DNA from: Gemmatimonadaceae bacterium
GTDB lineage: Bacteria; Gemmatimonadota; Gemmatimonadetes; Gemmatimonadales; Gemmatimonadaceae
DNA length: 64,000 nt
Direction of reading: 5' to 3'
NCBI GenBank assembly: GCA_019694735.1
Contig: JAIBBJ010000064.1
Span: 1-64,000, forward strand
Below, piece by piece: positions 1 through 7,559 of this stretch. The first letter of the stretch is position 1; each line of letters opens with the position of its first letter. The notes under the pieces are model-generated. The model worked only from the letters and a program-made list of their open reading frames with translations. It did not search any database and was not told the DNA's origin. The translations under genes and the position numbers were made by a program.

Positions 1-350
1 AGGACCGCGGGCGCCGCATCGGCACCGTCGCCTGGGTGCCCGCGACGTTCGTGCCGTACGTGTCGGCCGGCGGCGGCGTCGTCAACTACCGCTTCGAGCA
101 GTTCGGCGACTTCGTGGATACGACCACCCTGAACATCTTCCCGGCCCAGCTTCGCACCAGTGGCTGGTCGGCCGCGGCGCAGCTCGGGGCGGGGGCGCAA
201 TGGAACCTGAACCAGCGCTGGCTGGTCACCGGCGAACTCCGGTACCTGCACGCGAGGGGAAAGGCGGACGAGTTCGGCTCCGACTTCTCCGGTTACGATG
301 TCGATCTCTCGGGGGTCTCCACGCTGGTGGGGATCACCGTCCGCTTCTGA
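1..350 (+). CDS. Outer-membrane beta-barrel protein, C-terminal part
   Basis: The reading frame is already open at base 3 and runs to TGA at 348-350, so this is the 3' end of a longer gene whose start lies outside the window. The visible 115 or so residues alternate polar and hydrophobic positions as in transmembrane beta strands. They end in VGITVRF, and a terminal aromatic residue is the usual signal for the BAM outer-membrane insertion machinery. GTG at 36 is a possible internal start but nothing supports it. Only 10 bases separate the stop from the next gene, so the two are probably cotranscribed. The exact barrel family is not recognisable from this fragment. Confidence 0.7.
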   Translation, partial: DRGRRIGTVAWVPATFVPYVSAGGGVVNYRFEQFGDFVDTTTLNIFPAQLRTSGWSAAAQLGAGAQWNLNQRWLVTGELRYLHARGKADEFGSDFSGYDVDLSGVSTLVGITVRF

Positions 351-360
351 GGAGGATCCG

Positions 361-1536
361 ATGACGCGATCCACTGTGGTGCTGCTCGCGCTCCTCGCGG
401 CCGGATCGGCCGGTGCGGCGCGGGCGCAGACCGTCGTGCCGGTCCATCCGGGACTGCAGTTCGCCGGCTGCTGGAGCGGCGCCGACGGCGTCGGCGCCGC
501 GACCGCCCGCACCTGCGTGATCCCCGAGGACGGCCGTTTCCGCGTCGTGGCCATCGTGGATGGCGCGGTGAAGAGCGAGTCGTCGCTCCGCATGGACGGC
601 ACCAAGGTCGACGTGGCGGCCGACGGGTGCACGGGGTGGGAACAGGCGCGCCTCACCGATGACGGCGAGCGGCTGCTCGTCTCGTCCGAGATCGCGTGCA
701 CCGGGCAGCCCTCGCAGAAGCGCGAGACCGCGTGGGCCATCACCCCGGCGGGCCTCCTGATGCAGGCGTCCGGCACCGGGCTCGCGATGATCGCGAACGC
801 CGGCCTTCGCGCCTTCCAGCCGGTGGAGGGCTACGCGGACATCCCGGCCGATACGCGGACGGCGCTGCTGCCCTACGTCGAGGCGGCCGAACGCGCCCGC
901 CTGCGGGTCCGGTACAACGCGGTGTCCGTGCGCGACCTCGCCGAGTTCGAGCGGCTCGGGGTCGCCGCGCCGCTCGTGGACCTGATGGTCGCCGTCTCGT
1001 ACCCGAAGGCGTTCGTCGTGGACCTCGCGGGGCAGGTGGCCTCGGCGCCCTCGTTGGGCGCGCCGCGCGAGGCCCAGTCGGCCGCGCCCGTCTCGGCCTA
1101 CGGCTACTTCGATCCAGGCCTCTGGGGCTATCCGATGATGTCGGCGTACGACTGGCAGCGCCTGGCGTACTGCATGCGGTTCGCCACGGCGTCGTGCAGC
1201 GCGTACGCCTACGGAGGCATCGGGCCATTCGGCTACTACAACTACGGCGCGTATCCGGGCTGGGGCTTCGGCGGGTACACCATCCCCGTGGTCGTCCGGC
1301 CGGTCGCACCGAGCGATCCGGCCTCCGGCGGTGCGGGCGGCCGCGCCGTGCGTGGCCGCGGCTACACGCAGACGGGCGCCGGCGACGGCAGCACGGCGCA
1401 ACCCCGGAACGCCGGCACGAGCAACACCGGCGGCAATGCCGCCGCACGAGGCTCGAGCGGCGGCAGCGCCGGCAGCAGCGCTGGCGGGGCGAGCAGTGCG
1501 CCGGCGCCGCGCACCGCGAAGCCGCGCGACCCCTGA
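361..1536 (+). CDS. Exported protein of unknown function with Gly/Ser-rich tail
   Basis: A 391-residue protein. ATG at 361 is chosen because GGAGG lies just upstream and the first 22 residues form a signal peptide (MTRSTVVLLALLAAG, cleavage near ARAQ). The middle (about 30-230) is soluble, with several Cys, and matches no family I recognise. About 265-320 is rich in Tyr and Gly (GGIGPFGYYNYG). The last 70 residues are low-complexity Gly, Ser, Ala and Pro. It follows the barrel gene by 10 bases, so periplasmic or surface location is inferred. The stop codon lies in a 14-bp tandem duplication (1524-1537 and 1538-1551). Confidence 0.75.
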   Translation: MTRSTVVLLALLAAGSAGAARAQTVVPVHPGLQFAGCWSGADGVGAATARTCVIPEDGRFRVVAIVDGAVKSESSLRMDGTKVDVAADGCTGWEQARLTDDGERLLVSSEIACTGQPSQKRETAWAITPAGLLMQASGTGLAMIANAGLRAFQPVEGYADIPADTRTALLPYVEAAERARLRVRYNAVSVRDLAEFERLGVAAPLVDLMVAVSYPKAFVVDLAGQVASAPSLGAPREAQSAAPVSAYGYFDPGLWGYPMMSAYDWQRLAYCMRFATASCSAYAYGGIGPFGYYNYGAYPGWGFGGYTIPVVVRPVAPSDPASGGAGGRAVRGRGYTQTGAGDGSTAQPRNAGTSNTGGNAAARGSSGGSAGSSAGGASSAPAPRTAKPRDP

Positions 1537-1590
1537 GGCGCGACCCCTGAGGCGCGACGCCGCGAGGTGACCGCAGGGTGCCGCAGGTGC

Positions 1591-1623
1591 CGAAGGGGCC
1601 CGTCCGCCGGACGGGCCCCTTCG
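1591..1623 (+). terminator. Strong hairpin terminator after the exported-protein gene
   Basis: A perfect 15-bp stem (1591-1605 with 1609-1623, CGAAGGGGCCCGTCC and its complement) closed by a 3-base GCC loop. The 3' flank ATTACCTT is only weakly T-rich. It lies between the end of the left-hand operon and the tRNA gene, so it should insulate the tRNA from upstream transcription. Confidence 0.75.
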
Positions 1624-1625
1624 AT

Positions 1626-1631
1626 TACCTT
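1626..1631 (+). promoter_or_regulatory. Putative -10 element of tRNA-Arg
   Basis: TACCTT ends 9 bases before the mature tRNA 5' end, a natural distance for a -10 box. It fits the TANNTT pattern seen in front of other genes here. No -35 can be seen, because that position falls inside the preceding terminator hairpin. Confidence 0.4.
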
Positions 1632-1640
1632 GTGGGTCGC

Positions 1641-1714
1641 GCCCCCGTAGCTCAGGTGGATAGAGCGACGGTTTCCTAAACCGCAGGTCGGCGGTTCGAG
1701 TCCGCCCGGGGGCA
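1641..1714 (+). tRNA. tRNA-Arg (anticodon CCU)
   Basis: A 74-base cloverleaf: acceptor stem GCCCCCG (1641-1647) pairing with CGGGGGC (1707-1713), discriminator A, D arm at 1650-1666, anticodon loop TTCCTAA with CCT at 1675-1677, and a T arm GGCGG-TTCGAGT-CCGCC (1690-1706). The outermost anticodon-stem pair is an A.C mismatch (1668/1684). CCA is not encoded. It reads AGG codons. Confidence 0.95.
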
Positions 1715-1745
1715 CTCGTGGCTACACGGCCGGGCCGGAGCCTGC

Positions 1746-1751
1746 TAGCTT
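1746..1751 (+). promoter_or_regulatory. Putative -10 element of the TPR gene
   Basis: TAGCTT about 60 bases before the TPR-protein start, matching the TANNTT pattern. No convincing -35 lies upstream. Confidence 0.35.
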
Positions 1752-1810
1752 TCCCGGCTTGCCGCCCGGCGCGGATGCCGCGCGGCGCACCTCCCGCAGA
1801 CCCCTGAGCG

Positions 1811-2464
1811 ATGACGAAGACCGGAGATGCCGCGCGTCCGACGCCGGCGATCGAGCCCGAGAGCCTGACCGAGACCTGGATCCTCTACAAGAAGCCCATC
1901 CTCATCGGTGTCATCGCGCTCGCGGTGGTCGGGGGCGGGGTCTGGATGTGGCGCAGCACGTCGGCCAAGAAGGAACTGCGGGCCGATCAGGCCTACACGG
2001 CCGCCGAGGCGTCCTACATGGCCGGGAACAAGGCGCTCGCGGTACCCGAGCTCGAGAAGGTCGCCACCCGGTATCAGGGCACCACGGCGGGTACCCAGGC
2101 GGCGATGCTGATCGCCGAGTCGCAGATGGAACAGGGCAAGAACACGGAGGCCGTGGCCCAGCTTGAGGGGGTCCTGTCGTCCGCGCCCGGTCCGATGAAG
2201 TCCGGCCTCTACGCCTTGCTCGGGGCCGCGTACGAAGGGTCCGGCAAGCCCAAGGAGGCGGCGGACGCGTTCGGCCGCGCCGCGGCGGCCGCGGCCTTCC
2301 AGGCCGACAAGGACATGCAGCTGATCGAGCAGGCCCGGAACCTGGTCGCCGCCGGCGACAAGCCGGCCGGCGAGAAGATCCTGCGTGAGATCGCCGGCCG
2401 GGAGGACTCGCCCTACGCCGGTGAGGCTCGCGTCCGGCTCGGCGAGGTGACGGCCAAGCAGTGA
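1811..2464 (+). CDS. Membrane-anchored tetratricopeptide-repeat protein (YfgM/Tol-Pal-like)
   Basis: A 217-residue protein with a 30-residue cytoplasmic N-terminus, one transmembrane helix (PILIGVIALAVVGGGVWMW, about 32-50) and a helical periplasmic region (60-215). The repeats have TPR character (A..Y..AEASYMAGNKALAVPELEKV, then ALLGAAYEGSGKPKEAADAF). Size and layout match the TPR_21/YfgM-type proteins, which assist periplasmic chaperones and envelope assembly; that role is inferred. No Shine-Dalgarno is visible before ATG 1811. It is a single-gene unit closed by two hairpins, and is convergent with dapF. Confidence 0.8.
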   Translation: MTKTGDAARPTPAIEPESLTETWILYKKPILIGVIALAVVGGGVWMWRSTSAKKELRADQAYTAAEASYMAGNKALAVPELEKVATRYQGTTAGTQAAMLIAESQMEQGKNTEAVAQLEGVLSSAPGPMKSGLYALLGAAYEGSGKPKEAADAFGRAAAAAAFQADKDMQLIEQARNLVAAGDKPAGEKILREIAGREDSPYAGEARVRLGEVTAKQ

Positions 2465-2466
2465 AG

Positions 2467-2518
2467 ACCTCACGTACTACGTGAGGTCCAGAGGCCCGGC
2501 GCCGGACGCCGGGCCTCT
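2467..2518 (+). terminator. Tandem hairpins after the TPR gene
   Basis: Two inverted repeats. The first is a perfect 10-bp palindrome around one base (ACCTCACGTA at 2467-2476, complement at 2478-2487), only two bases after the stop. The second is an 11-bp GC stem (2491-2501 with 2508-2518) followed by TTCGTTTGT, a good intrinsic terminator. The first could instead be a protein-binding site. Confidence 0.75.
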
Positions 2519-2591
2519 TCGTTTGTCGGGAAGTGGCGCCTTGCTGGCCTCCGACTTGGACGCGCATCACGCCACTCCGCCTTCTCGGCAA

Positions 2592-2619
2592 TACCCGTAT
2601 AATATGTATTATGTAAAGT
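2592..2619. other. Candidate chromosomal dif site (XerC/XerD recombination site)
   Basis: A 28-bp AT-rich island in very GC-rich DNA with dif architecture: an 11-bp left arm TACCCGTATAA (2592-2602), a 6-bp centre TATGTA (2603-2608) and an 11-bp right arm TTATGTAAAGT (2609-2619). The right arm differs at one position from the XerD arm I recall for the Bacillus subtilis dif (TTATGTAAACT), and closely resembles that of E. coli (TTATGTTAAAT). As expected the left (XerC) arm is less conserved but keeps the inner ATAA. It sits between convergent genes, exactly where gene polarity switches, and a Xer recombinase is encoded at 20640-21563. It would resolve chromosome dimers at the terminus. The alternative is a promoter, since TATAAT occurs at 2598-2603, but no gene follows in a suitable position. 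Confidence 0.75.
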
Positions 2620-2703
2620 AGCGAAGTGGAACGGGTGTGGGAAACCGTTAGTCCTCGATTGAATCTACGCCTTCCCGACTCGAGCCGCTTCGCCGCCACA
2701 GCG

Positions 2704-3513
2704 TCACAGCTCCCGCAGCACACCCTCGAACACGATGCGTCCCTCGCCCGCCAAGGACGGCGTGGTGCCGTCCGGCCCAGGTCTGAGGGTCACGGTCAGC
2801 GTCCGGCCGGATCGGGTGCGGAGTTTGGTGACGCCGCCGGCCTCGCCCCAGGCCCCCAGCACGAAGGCGCACGCCACTGCCCCGGTGCCGCACGCCAGCG
2901 TCTCGGCCTCCACGCCGCGTTCGTAGGTCCGGATCCGCCAGCCACCGTCGTCGTCCGGGGACACCCAGTTCACGTTCGCGCCCGCCTGAAGGCTCGAGTG
3001 GTACCGCAGTTCCGGCCCACGGGTCGCGACCTCCGCCAGTTCCGCGTCGGCGGCCCGGACCACGAGGTGCGGGACCCCCACGGTCACGAAGCCCATCCGC
3101 TGTTCGCCGTGCAGGCGGCTGATCCCGGCGTCGGGCCGGAGCCCCTGGGGCGGCTGGAGATCCACCTCCGGCCGTCCCTCCCGGATGCGGCCGCGGACGC
3201 TGCCGGCATCGGTCGCGAACATCAGTCCTGCCGGGTCGGCGATCGCCAGTTCGACCGCGAGTCGGGTCGCGCAGAGGCTCGCATTCCCGCACAGTTCGCC
3301 GAAGCTCCCGTCCCGGTTGAGGTACGTGAGCCTAAAGTCATGCGCATGAGCCGTTTGGATGATGGCAACTCCATCGGCACCTACGCCCGTGTGCGGGGCG
3401 CAGACCGTCCGCACGAACTCCGCGTCGGAGGCCCGCTTGGCGAGCAGGTCGTCGCCCCGGGCGTCGACGAACACGAAGTCGTTGCCCGAGCCGGACATCT
3501 TCCAGAACTTCAT
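2704..3513 (-). CDS. dapF: Diaminopimelate epimerase
   Basis: Converts LL-diaminopimelate to the meso form for lysine and peptidoglycan synthesis, in the cytoplasm. It has 269 residues, normal for the family. The start MKFWKMSGSGNDF carries the family N-terminal signature. The two catalytic cysteines of the two-lobed fold are visible in GELCGNASLC (about residue 75) and ETLACGTGAVACAF (about 215). ATG at 3513 overlaps the stop of the upstream glycosyltransferase by an ATGA junction; starts further upstream would run far into that gene. It is the last gene of the 15-gene envelope run. No clear terminator was seen after it. Confidence 0.95.
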   Translation of the reverse strand: MKFWKMSGSGNDFVFVDARGDDLLAKRASDAEFVRTVCAPHTGVGADGVAIIQTAHAHDFRLTYLNRDGSFGELCGNASLCATRLAVELAIADPAGLMFATDAGSVRGRIREGRPEVDLQPPQGLRPDAGISRLHGEQRMGFVTVGVPHLVVRAADAELAEVATRGPELRYHSSLQAGANVNWVSPDDDGGWRIRTYERGVEAETLACGTGAVACAFVLGAWGEAGGVTKLRTRSGRTLTVTLRPGPDGTTPSLAGEGRIVFEGVLREL

Positions 3514-4232
3514 AGGCGCCCGGTCAGCGCCCACCACCGAAGCCGCCAGACCATCAGGATGGCCTCGCGGACGATGTGGCCGCTCATCTTGGACTCCCCT
3601 TCCGTCCGGTCGGCGAAGACGATCGGGATCTCCACGGGGGTGAACCCCTTCTTCATCGCCCGGAACGACATCTCGATCTGGAAGGCGTAGCCGTTCGACC
3701 GCACGTCATCCAGGTCGATCGCGGCCAGCACGCGCCGGTGGAAGCACTTGAAGCCCCCCGTCGCATCCCATAGCTGCATCCCCGTCACCCAGCGGGCGTA
3801 GATGTTGGCCCCGTAGCTCAGCATGAGCCGGCTGATAGGCCAGTTCACGACCGTGACCTTTCCGTTGAGGTACCTCGAGCCGAGCACGAAGTCGGCCGAC
3901 TCGGCCGCCTTCAGGAACTGCGGGAGGTGGCTCGGGTCATGGCTGAAGTCCGCGTCCATCTCGAAGATCAGCTCGTAGTCCCGCTGGAGGGCCCACCGGA
4001 ATCCGTCCCGGTACGCCGTGCCGAGTCCCAGCTTCCCCGGCCGCCGGAGCAGATGGATCCGGGTGTTGGTGGAGGCGAGGTCCGCGATCAGGTCACCGGT
4101 CCCGTCCGGGGAGTTGTCGTCCACGAACAGGATCTCGATCCGCGGGTCCTGGGCGAGCACCCGCTCAACGAGGGTCGGGACGTTCGCCTTCTCGTTGTAC
4201 GTCGGGGTGATGACGAGGGCCCGCTCAGCCAT
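3510..4232 (-). CDS. Polyprenol-phosphate mannosyltransferase-like GT2 (DPM synthase type)
   Basis: A 240-residue family-2 glycosyltransferase. It opens with ALVITPTYNEKANV, then has the nucleotide-sugar binding FVDDNSPDGTGD, the metal-binding DADFSHDP (about residue 92) and GSRYLNG. This is the layout of single-domain dolichol/polyprenol-phosphate mannose synthases, which load a sugar from a nucleotide donor onto a lipid phosphate at the cytoplasmic face. No transmembrane helix follows the catalytic domain, as in soluble DPM1. Its product could serve the neighbouring YfhO-type membrane protein as lipid-linked donor (inference). Start and stop overlap both neighbours. Confidence 0.88.
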   Translation of the reverse strand: MAERALVITPTYNEKANVPTLVERVLAQDPRIEILFVDDNSPDGTGDLIADLASTNTRIHLLRRPGKLGLGTAYRDGFRWALQRDYELIFEMDADFSHDPSHLPQFLKAAESADFVLGSRYLNGKVTVVNWPISRLMLSYGANIYARWVTGMQLWDATGGFKCFHRRVLAAIDLDDVRSNGYAFQIEMSFRAMKKGFTPVEIPIVFADRTEGESKMSGHIVREAILMVWRLRWWALTGRL

Positions 4233-6612
4233 TCGCCAGCTCCGGGCGGTGCCGGCGGCCCACGAAGAACCCCGCCATCAAGGCCAGCACGGCCAGCCCC
4301 AGCGCCGCCAGGGTCACCGTGCGCCCCGTGTGGTATGCCGGCGAGTCGAACGAGAGTTCGACCTTTCGCGCGCCGGCCGGCAGCGGGACCGCCATCAGCG
4401 AGAGGTTCGCCCGCTCGGGCGCCACCGGCTGGCCGTCCACCGACGCGCTCCACCCCGGATAGTAGTTCTCCGAGACCACGAGGGCCGACCCGGCGGGGGC
4501 CGGCGCCTCGAGCGCGATCGTCGCCCGCCCCGGGCCGTACGCCTCGACCTTCGCCGTGATGGCGAGCGGCGCCGGGATCGCCTCGAGCTTCGGGGCGGCC
4601 ACCTTCGAGTCCTCGGCGAGGATCGCGACGTTCCGTACCGGGAAGTTCGGGGCGCGGACCGCATCCGCCACGGCCTGGTCCGGATACTTCGCCATCGCCG
4701 GGACGACCCACGCGTAGGGGTGTGCCTCCGGCAGCTCGAACAGCGAGATCTGGCTCCCAGCCGCGTTCCGCACCGGCCCGACCACCTTCCGGGCTCCCGG
4801 GACGGGCAACGAGTCGGCCGTCGTATAGAAATACTTCACGTTGGCGAGCGCCCAGAACGCCGGATTCCCCATCTGGTCGCGGCCGCGGGCCTCGCCATCG
4901 AGCTCCTGGTAGTAGCGCAGCTCGTTGCCGTGGTAGCCGAACGCGAGCCGGATGCCGTGGGCCATCAGCCCGTCCCCGGCGAGGTTCGGGTCGCGCGGCA
5001 CCCCGGTTCCCGTGAGGTCGATCGCGATCACGCGGACCGGCTCCTTCTCCTGCTTGATGTGCTCGATCGCCGGGTCGGACGCGAAGGTCACCGCCGCCGG
5101 CGGCGAGAACCGGAAGTAGAGCCGCTCGACGCTCCACAGGTCCGCGACGATCGTGAGCGCGAGCAGCGCCCCGGCGAGCGGGGCCGTGATCCGTCGGGCG
5201 GCCACGCCGTAGGCGATGCCGACCACGGCGCCGAGGAAGAGCATCGAGCGCCACGCGCCGAGGATCACCGCGCCCTTCCCCTCGGTGATGTTCCCCTCGG
5301 TCTGCGGGATCTGCGACAGCCCGAACGCCATCTTCTCGAAGAACCCGACCGTCGCCAGCAGCGCCACCGCCACGCCGAAGCCGCCGGCGATCGCGAGCGT
5401 CCTCCGGTTCACCTCGGCCAGCAGCAGCCGCTCGGTGCCGAGCCCCGCCAGCACCGCCACGGCGAAGGTCGTGACGTACATGATCGTGCTCGGCGCGCGG
5501 AAGAACTTGGTGCCCGGCACGAGCCAGTAGACGAGGTGGTAGAACGGCGTGTTGCCGCCGAGCGCCCACAGGAGCGTGATCACGCCGGTGCCGACCCAGA
5601 ACCACGTGAGGTGGCGCCGGGCGCCGCGGACGGCCCCGAGGCCGAGCGCCGCGAGCACCAGCACGCTGGCGCCCACATAATCGGAGTGGAAGTGGATGCC
5701 GTTGCGGCCCCAGTACCGGTCGAGGATGCCCGAGAACTGCGGCAGGTACGCGTTGAGGATCTCCTCGATCGGCATCGAGTAGCTCACCGCGTGCTCCCAC
5801 CCCTTCCCGCCCGAGCGCGGCGACCAGTCCACGTACTCGCTCACCGGCAGGTACTGGATGGCGCCGATCGCGCCGCCCACGATCACGGCCGCGAGCGCGA
5901 GCCCGAGGCGCGAGACCGCCTGCGGACGCGCCAGCCGCTCCTCCCCCGCCCCACCGAAGGCCAGCATCAGCGCCCACGCCCCCGCCGTCAGCAGCAGGTA
6001 CTGGAGCAGCTGCGGATGCGGCGAGAGCACACCGAGCCCGACCACGATCGCCAGCATCCCCCAGGCCCAGTGCCGGCCGTCGCGGATGGCGCGCGTGAGC
6101 AGCAGCAGCGCGAACGGCAGCAGCGCCGAGACGAAGATCTTGCCGTCATGCCCCGGCGAGACGAGGCCGGCGATCGGGCCGCTCATCATGTACGCGAGGC
6201 CGCCGGCGAGCGCGCCGTGGAACCCGAGCCCGACGGCACGGAGGAACGCGTAGGTCCCGATCCCCGCGAGCATCAGGTGGAGGATCAGCCCCCACGTCAT
6301 CGCGGCGTCGGTCGGCAGCACCTCACGCAGCCACGCGGTCGGGTAGAAGATGTCGCCGTGCATGGCGGCGACGTACGGCAGGCCCCCGAACAGGTACGGG
6401 TTCCAGAGCGGTACGCCGTCCCCGGCGCGGAGGGACTGCGCCGCGAAGTCGCGGAACGCGTACCCCGCGATCATCTGGTCGCTCACCGGGGAGACGAGGA
6501 ACTGGCCGGCGAGGGCCGGGTGCCCCAGGGTGAGGCCGGCGAGGATGCACGCGAGCGCGGCCCAGGCGAGGGCGAAGCGCGGCGCGGCCGGCGGCGTCGG
6601 GTGGCTGGTCAT
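4225..6612 (-). CDS. YfhO-family polytopic membrane protein (GT-C-like)
   Basis: A 795-residue protein. ATG at 6610-6612 overlaps the preceding stop as ATGA and gives an N-terminal helix FALAWAALACILAGLTLG. About 12 transmembrane helices follow over residues 1-560, then a soluble periplasmic segment with YPGWSASVDGQPV, a hallmark of the YfhO family, and a last C-terminal helix (VTLAALGLAVLALMAGFFV). An early acidic loop (SPVSDQMIAGYAFRD) occupies the place where GT-C enzymes keep catalytic acids. YfhO-type proteins are linked to glycosylation of surface polymers from lipid-phosphate sugars. The substrate here is unknown, but adjacency to a DPM-type synthase fits that role. Confidence 0.85.
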   Translation of the reverse strand: MTSHPTPPAAPRFALAWAALACILAGLTLGHPALAGQFLVSPVSDQMIAGYAFRDFAAQSLRAGDGVPLWNPYLFGGLPYVAAMHGDIFYPTAWLREVLPTDAAMTWGLILHLMLAGIGTYAFLRAVGLGFHGALAGGLAYMMSGPIAGLVSPGHDGKIFVSALLPFALLLLTRAIRDGRHWAWGMLAIVVGLGVLSPHPQLLQYLLLTAGAWALMLAFGGAGEERLARPQAVSRLGLALAAVIVGGAIGAIQYLPVSEYVDWSPRSGGKGWEHAVSYSMPIEEILNAYLPQFSGILDRYWGRNGIHFHSDYVGASVLVLAALGLGAVRGARRHLTWFWVGTGVITLLWALGGNTPFYHLVYWLVPGTKFFRAPSTIMYVTTFAVAVLAGLGTERLLLAEVNRRTLAIAGGFGVAVALLATVGFFEKMAFGLSQIPQTEGNITEGKGAVILGAWRSMLFLGAVVGIAYGVAARRITAPLAGALLALTIVADLWSVERLYFRFSPPAAVTFASDPAIEHIKQEKEPVRVIAIDLTGTGVPRDPNLAGDGLMAHGIRLAFGYHGNELRYYQELDGEARGRDQMGNPAFWALANVKYFYTTADSLPVPGARKVVGPVRNAAGSQISLFELPEAHPYAWVVPAMAKYPDQAVADAVRAPNFPVRNVAILAEDSKVAAPKLEAIPAPLAITAKVEAYGPGRATIALEAPAPAGSALVVSENYYPGWSASVDGQPVAPERANLSLMAVPLPAGARKVELSFDSPAYHTGRTVTLAALGLAVLALMAGFFVGRRHRPELANG

Positions 6613-7559
6613 CAGGAGGACGGGGGATCGGGACGGGGCACGGACGCGCCCGCGAGGAGCAGGAGCGCGCCCGGAAGGATCTCGAGGACGGTGAGCCAGA
6701 GCCGTGAGCCGACGATGAGCAGCGTGGCCTCGGCAGGGGTCGCCAGGGCCGCGCCGACGAGGAGCGCGTGCATCGAGACCTCGCGCACGCCGATGCCTCC
6801 CGGCGCGAACAGGGCCACGAACCCCAGCTGGTAGGACAGCGTGAAAACTGCGACGGATGCAGCCGCATCTCCAGTCGCGTGGCCGAGGAGCGCCCCCGCG
6901 AGGAGGTGGAACCCGAGCCCCTGCAGCGTCCACGCGGTCGCCGAGCCCGCCGCCGCGATCCAGATCGCCCGCGGCGGGAGTGCCGGCGGCTCGATCGTCC
7001 GCCCGGTGAGCCGGCTCGCCAGCCGGGCCAGCGGCGGCAGGATCCACGGCGTCGCCAGCACCCCGGCCGAGAGCGCGGCGATCACCATCGGCAGCGGCGA
7101 GCCGGGCGGCACGTACACGCGCAGGAGCTCCCCGCCGGTCGCCGCGACCACCGCGAAGCCGACGAGCAGGTGGACCAGCGACACGACGACCGCCGAGCCC
7201 ACGGCCGCCTCCGGCGCGACGCCGGCCTGCCGGGCCATCAGTCCCATCGCTCCGATCTGCCAGACCTTCCCCGGCAGGTAGCGGCCGAGGTTCGAGATGA
7301 ACCAGATGCGCGCGCCGTCGGCCGCGGCCAGCCGGGCGCCCCAGGCCCGCACCGTCGCCTGCCAGGTGGCGATCAGCACCGCGTAGCTGCCCAGCACGGC
7401 CAGCGAGGCCAGGAGCACGCCGCGCCAGTCGGTGTGGAGCGTCGCGCGCAGGTCCCGGACCGCATCCCACTGCGCCGCGAGCGTCCGCCCGCCGAACCAG
7501 AGCACGGCCGCCGCGAAGGCGACCTGCACGACGGTCCGGAGCCCCGGCTTACCGGCCAC
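6612..7559 (-). CDS. Flippase-like membrane protein (LPG-synthase transmembrane / AglD domain)
   Basis: A 315-residue integral membrane protein with about eight helices. The region WFISNLGRYLPGKVWQ (about 85-100) is the signature of the LPG_synthase_TM/AglD-like family, where a conserved R/K-Y-x-PGK-W motif is typical. Members are associated with moving lipid-linked substrates across the membrane or with glycan modification; the exact reaction is unproven. It lies between a GT4 and the YfhO gene and overlaps both (start within the GT4 end, stop in ATGA), so it probably acts in the same glycan route. Confidence 0.85.
   Translation of the reverse strand: MAGKPGLRTVVQVAFAAAVLWFGGRTLAAQWDAVRDLRATLHTDWRGVLLASLAVLGSYAVLIATWQATVRAWGARLAAADGARIWFISNLGRYLPGKVWQIGAMGLMARQAGVAPEAAVGSAVVVSLVHLLVGFAVVAATGGELLRVYVPPGSPLPMVIAALSAGVLATPWILPPLARLASRLTGRTIEPPALPPRAIWIAAAGSATAWTLQGLGFHLLAGALLGHATGDAAASVAVFTLSYQLGFVALFAPGGIGVREVSMHALLVGAALATPAEATLLIVGSRLWLTVLEILPGALLLLAGASVPRPDPPSS

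Noticed and set aside
298-360. Upstream start for the exported protein gene
   Set aside because: It would overlap the barrel gene and place the signal peptide internally. ATG 361 has a good ribosome site.
1641-1714. tRNA-Arg as an integration site of a mobile element
   Set aside because: No integrase, direct repeat of the tRNA 3' end or foreign-looking DNA is found nearby. The Xer gene is of the chromosomal type.
2598-2603. Consensus TATAAT as a promoter -10
   Set aside because: It lies inside the dif-like 28-mer, no -35 is present at a suitable distance, and no gene follows on either strand. The dif reading explains the whole AT-rich block.
4018-6834. Long plus-strand open frame (about 938 codons) opposite the YfhO gene
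   Set aside because: Arg/His/Glu-rich composition without motifs. The opposite strand encodes an obvious polytopic membrane protein.
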